Assembly (NCBI RefSeq): GCF_029338575.1
Contig: NZ_CP119993.1
Location: 1 to 64,000 of the forward strand
Direction: 5' to 3'
Source: Halomarina halobia
Lineage (GTDB): Archaea > Halobacteriota > Halobacteria > Halobacteriales > Haloarculaceae
DNA: 64,000 bases
The position numbers and the translations under genes are program-made. The notes below the pieces were generated by a model. That model saw nothing but the letters and a program-made list of their open reading frames with translations. It was not told the DNA's origin and ran no database searches. This document shows, in pieces, positions 61,512-64,000 of the stretch. Position 1 is the first letter of the stretch, and every line of letters starts with the position of its first letter.

Positions 61512-62215
61512 ATGACGTTCTTCGAAATAGCGGACCTCTGTGCGGGGTACGGAACCGGACAGGTACTGTTCGACGTATCGCTCGACATCGAGAGGGGTGA
61601 GGTCGTCTCGCTACTGGGGCGTAACGGCGCCGGAAAGTCGACGACCATGCGTTGCGTCGCGGGCGCGAAACCGCCGTACGTACAGGACGGAGCGATCCGT
61701 CTCGACGGGGACGACGTGACCGATCTGAAGACGTACGAGCGGATAAATAGAGGGATCGGGTACGTCCCCGAGGAACGCCGCGTCTGGCCCGGTCTCACTA
61801 TCAGCGAGAACATCCGGATGGCGATCAACAACGCGGACGACCCGCTGTCGATGGACGAGGTCATGGGATACTTCCCCCGGCTCCGAGAGCTGGGGGACAA
61901 GGCCGCCCGGAACCTCAGCGGCGGCGAGCAACAGATGCTCGCCATCGGTCGCGCCCTGGCCAGCAACCCCGAGATCATGCTCATGGACGAGCCCAGTGAG
62001 GGGCTCGCACCGTTCATCGTACGTGACGTCGAGAACATCATTACGACCCTGAACGAGGAGGAGGGGCTCACGATCTTCCTGGTCGAGCAGAACGTCGTCA
62101 TGGCGATGGACGTGAGCGACCGCCACTACTTCATCGACCAGGGGAGCATCGTCGACGAGATGACGCCGAACGAACTCCGGGCGAGCCCCGATCTCCGCAA
62201 GAAGTACCTGAGCGT

Positions 62216-62219
<4 letters not shown>
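61512..62219 (+). CDS. livF: ABC transporter ATP-binding protein LivF type
   Basis: 235 residues. Walker A LLGRNGAGKSTTMRCVAG, Q-loop IGYVPEERRVWPGL, signature NLSGGEQQMLAIGRAL, Walker B IMLMDEPSEGLAPFIV and H-loop IFLVEQNVVMAMDVSDR. It follows LivG after 2 bp and is the last gene of the operon. Its stop codon TGA (62217-62219) lies at the very edge of an IS200/IS605-type right-end remnant, so an insertion took place at or just after the end of this gene. Confidence 0.95.
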
Positions 62220-62490
<271 letters not shown>

Positions 62491-62555
62491 TAACGTGCGA
62501 GAGGTCGACGCTTCGGACGCGAACGTCACGACAGGTCATAGCGCGGCTTTTCCGA

Positions 62556-62975
62556 TCACTTCTCGCCGTCTACGGGGTTGCCCGCTTCGTCGACCGTGTA
62601 CGTGTCTCCGTTGATGATCGCCGGCGAGTGGATGAACATGGCCCGGAACGTCTCGCCGGCGTCGCCGGGGTTGCGCGGATAGTGCGGAACACCCGGCGGG
62701 ATGAACACGAGATGCTCGTTCGCGTGGCAGGGGACTGGCTCGCCCTCGATGACGATCTCCCCCTCGCCTTCGAGTCCGTAGAAGGTCTCGCCACTGTAGC
62801 GATGGACGTGGCGAGTAACGCTCTCGCCCGGTTCGACGTGGATGATACCCTGGTCGAACATCTGCGCGTCATCGCGGTCCTTGGCGTTCATCAGGAACTG
62901 AATGCCGATGCCGAGTCTGTCGTCGATCGGTTGTTCACCGACCTCGTAGAGGTGGTAGGGTCTGGAGTGATCCAT
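62556..62975 (-). CDS. Cupin domain protein
   Basis: 139 residues, one cupin barrel. Motif one is complete (ESVTRHVHRYSGETFYGLEG with His-X-His, Glu and Gly) and motif two is HLVFIPPGVPHYPRNPG with the last ligand His. The N-terminal strand is HLYEVGEQPIDDRLGIG, and VDEAGNPVDGEK closes the chain. It probably binds a metal and acts on, or senses, a small acid. It is divergent from the thiamine-diphosphate enzyme gene, so the two may share regulation. Reaction unknown. Confidence 0.82.
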   Translation of the reverse strand: MDHSRPYHLYEVGEQPIDDRLGIGIQFLMNAKDRDDAQMFDQGIIHVEPGESVTRHVHRYSGETFYGLEGEGEIVIEGEPVPCHANEHLVFIPPGVPHYPRNPGDAGETFRAMFIHSPAIINGDTYTVDEAGNPVDGEK

Positions 62976-63084
62976 TCCACGTCACTCCAGAGCGGGAGTA
63001 GATAAAAAAGCTCAGGCCCCTCTATCGACTCGTCCTCGCGAACGTATTCGGGCGTAATCGCGCCTTACCCGCCTTCGAGCACCG

Positions 63085-63097
63085 AAAAAATAATACG
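63085..63097 (+). promoter_or_regulatory. TATA box of the thiamine-diphosphate enzyme gene
   Basis: AAAAAATAATACG is centred about 30 bp before ATG 63121, with CG-rich flanks: the standard position for a leaderless haloarchaeal transcript. Confidence 0.65.
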
Positions 63098-63120
63098 TCG
63101 TCCAGCAACAATTGCTCTGG

Positions 63121-64000
63121 ATGGCAACCACTCACACGGGAGCTCGCATAGCAGCCAGAACCTTGTCCGAGTTGACCGAACGGGTGTACGGTCTCTGTGG
63201 TGGACACGTCCAGCCGATCTGGGACGAGATCGCGGACACTGACGCCGATCTCGTGGACGTGCGCGACGAGCGTGCGGCCGTCCACGCGGCCCACGCCCAC
63301 GCCGAAGTCACGGGCGAGTTGGGCGTGGCGATGGTCACCGCGGGGCCGGGTTTTACGAACGCGGTGACGGGAATCGCTAACGCCCACACGTCGGGTGTAC
63401 CGGTACTCGTCGTGACCGGTCGACCGCCAATTCCGCAATTCGATCGTGGAGCACTGCAGGGGACCCCTCACCGGGCCATAGCGGACGCCATAACGGTAGC
63501 GGACCGAACAGCGTTCGAACCGGATCGGATCCGGGACCACCTGGTCGAGGCCGCTGGCGCGGCGCTCGACGAGCGAGCGCCCGCGGTCGTCGAGGTCCCC
63601 ACCGACGTGCTGCGCGATGTTGGACGGGCGAACTTCCAGCGACCCGTCCCGACCGGACCTCACGACACGAGTGCCGACGGGGACGCACTCGACCGGGCTG
63701 CTACGATCTTGAACGAGGCCGAGCGGCCGGCGGTCGTGCTGGGCCGCGGCGCGCGCGCCGCGGCGGCGGAGGTCCGATCGTTCGTCGCCGCGGCGCAGTT
63801 ACCGGTCCTCACGACCGCCGGTAGCAAGGGCGTCGTCTCCGGGTCGAACGAGTACTGCGTTCCGGGTGCCCGAGGGGACGTCATGGCGCAGGCGGACACG
63901 CTCCTCCTGCTGGGCAAGCGAATGGATTTCACGCTCGGGTACGCGAGTCCGGCCGTCTTCGAGGACACGGCGTTCATTCAGGTCGACGTCGATTCCGGAG
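63121..64000 (+). CDS. Thiamine-diphosphate-dependent enzyme (acetolactate synthase-like), 3' end outside window
   Basis: 293 codons are open to the window edge. The N-terminal Pyr domain shows ERVYGLCGGHVQPIWDE, the catalytic Glu in DVRDERAAVHAAHAHAE and GVAMVTAGPGFTNAVTGIANAH, followed by VPVLVVTGRPP. The central domain begins at about residue 190 (AATILNEAERPAVVLGRGAR, VLTTAGSKGVVSGSNEY). This is the layout of acetolactate synthase, glyoxylate carboligase, oxalyl-CoA decarboxylase and 2-hydroxyacyl-CoA lyase. The cofactor-binding GDG domain that would help to separate them is beyond the window. It is divergent from a cupin gene and has its own TATA box. A carboligase or lyase would fit a C2-C4 acid pathway. 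Confidence 0.85.
   Translation, partial: MATTHTGARIAARTLSELTERVYGLCGGHVQPIWDEIADTDADLVDVRDERAAVHAAHAHAEVTGELGVAMVTAGPGFTNAVTGIANAHTSGVPVLVVTGRPPIPQFDRGALQGTPHRAIADAITVADRTAFEPDRIRDHLVEAAGAALDERAPAVVEVPTDVLRDVGRANFQRPVPTGPHDTSADGDALDRAATILNEAERPAVVLGRGARAAAAEVRSFVAAAQLPVLTTAGSKGVVSGSNEYCVPGARGDVMAQADTLLLLGKRMDFTLGYASPAVFEDTAFIQVDVDSG

Overview
The window looks like an accessory region of a haloarchaeal (Halobacteria) replicon, probably a megaplasmid or a chromosomal island. Several things point to this. Base composition is GC-rich and proteins are very acidic. Secreted binding proteins carry Tat-type (RR) lipoprotein signals followed by Gly/Asp/Asn-rich linkers. Promoters are short AT-rich TATA-like boxes 25-35 bp ahead of start codons that often lack a Shine-Dalgarno. 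Haloarchaea-type PadR, IclR, universal stress and TRAP proteins are present. No rRNA, tRNA or CRISPR array was seen.

Layout. (1) 0-3.4 kb: the 3' part of a sodium:solute symporter, a translationally coupled 44-residue membrane protein, and two frameshifted hydrolase genes (nitrilase family, DUF1028). (2) 3.4-10.9 kb: a graveyard with two copies of a long unidentified repeat, a broken and an intact PadR regulator, remnants of two transposases, an acyl-CoA synthetase in three frames and half of an AEC carrier. (3) 11-30 kb: a sugar-acid-like catabolic region with a class II aldolase, Fe-dependent alcohol dehydrogenase, two paralogous bicupins, two zinc MDR dehydrogenases, an SDR, a DUF1537 (four-carbon acid sugar) kinase directly downstream of a RuBisCO-like protein, an alpha/beta hydrolase, an ADP-forming acyl-CoA synthetase, a HIBADH-type dehydrogenase, two VOC proteins, a 3-hydroxyacyl-CoA dehydrogenase-like enzyme and a cupin. 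(4) 30.3-37.8 kb: a TRAP transporter (DctM, DctQ, DctP), a divergent SAF-domain oxidoreductase, a universal stress protein, an IlvD remnant and an IclR regulator. (5) 38.5-39.2 kb: a dead IS6-type transposase. (6) 39.7-53 kb: an IclR regulator, a second ADP-forming acyl-CoA synthetase, a fused TRAP permease with its TAXI binding protein, an acyl-CoA dehydrogenase, an enolase-superfamily enzyme plus a decayed one, two MaoC hotdog proteins and two crotonase-fold proteins. (7) 53.5-55.4 kb: the third repeat copy and a CbiX-like protein. (8) 56.3-64 kb: an IclR regulator, a complete branched-chain-amino-acid-type ABC transporter, an IS200/IS605 right-end remnant, a cupin and the start of a thiamine-diphosphate enzyme.

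How it fits together. Three IclR regulators each sit beside a different uptake system (TRAP-DctPQM, TRAP-TAXI, Liv ABC) and its set of dehydrogenases or CoA enzymes, so the region reads as a stack of inducible modules for importing and oxidising small organic acids. The RuBisCO-like protein plus DUF1537 kinase pair matches known bacterial D-apionate-type pathways. The aldolase, DUF1537 kinase and HIBADH set also resembles bacterial tetronate pathways. No substrate can be assigned from sequence alone.

Many genes carry a single frameshift in an otherwise well conserved sequence (nitrilase, DUF1028, Fe-ADH, MDR, DUF1537 kinase, HIBADH), while others are clearly decayed with multiple lesions. Whether the single frameshifts are real or assembly errors decides whether module 3 works.
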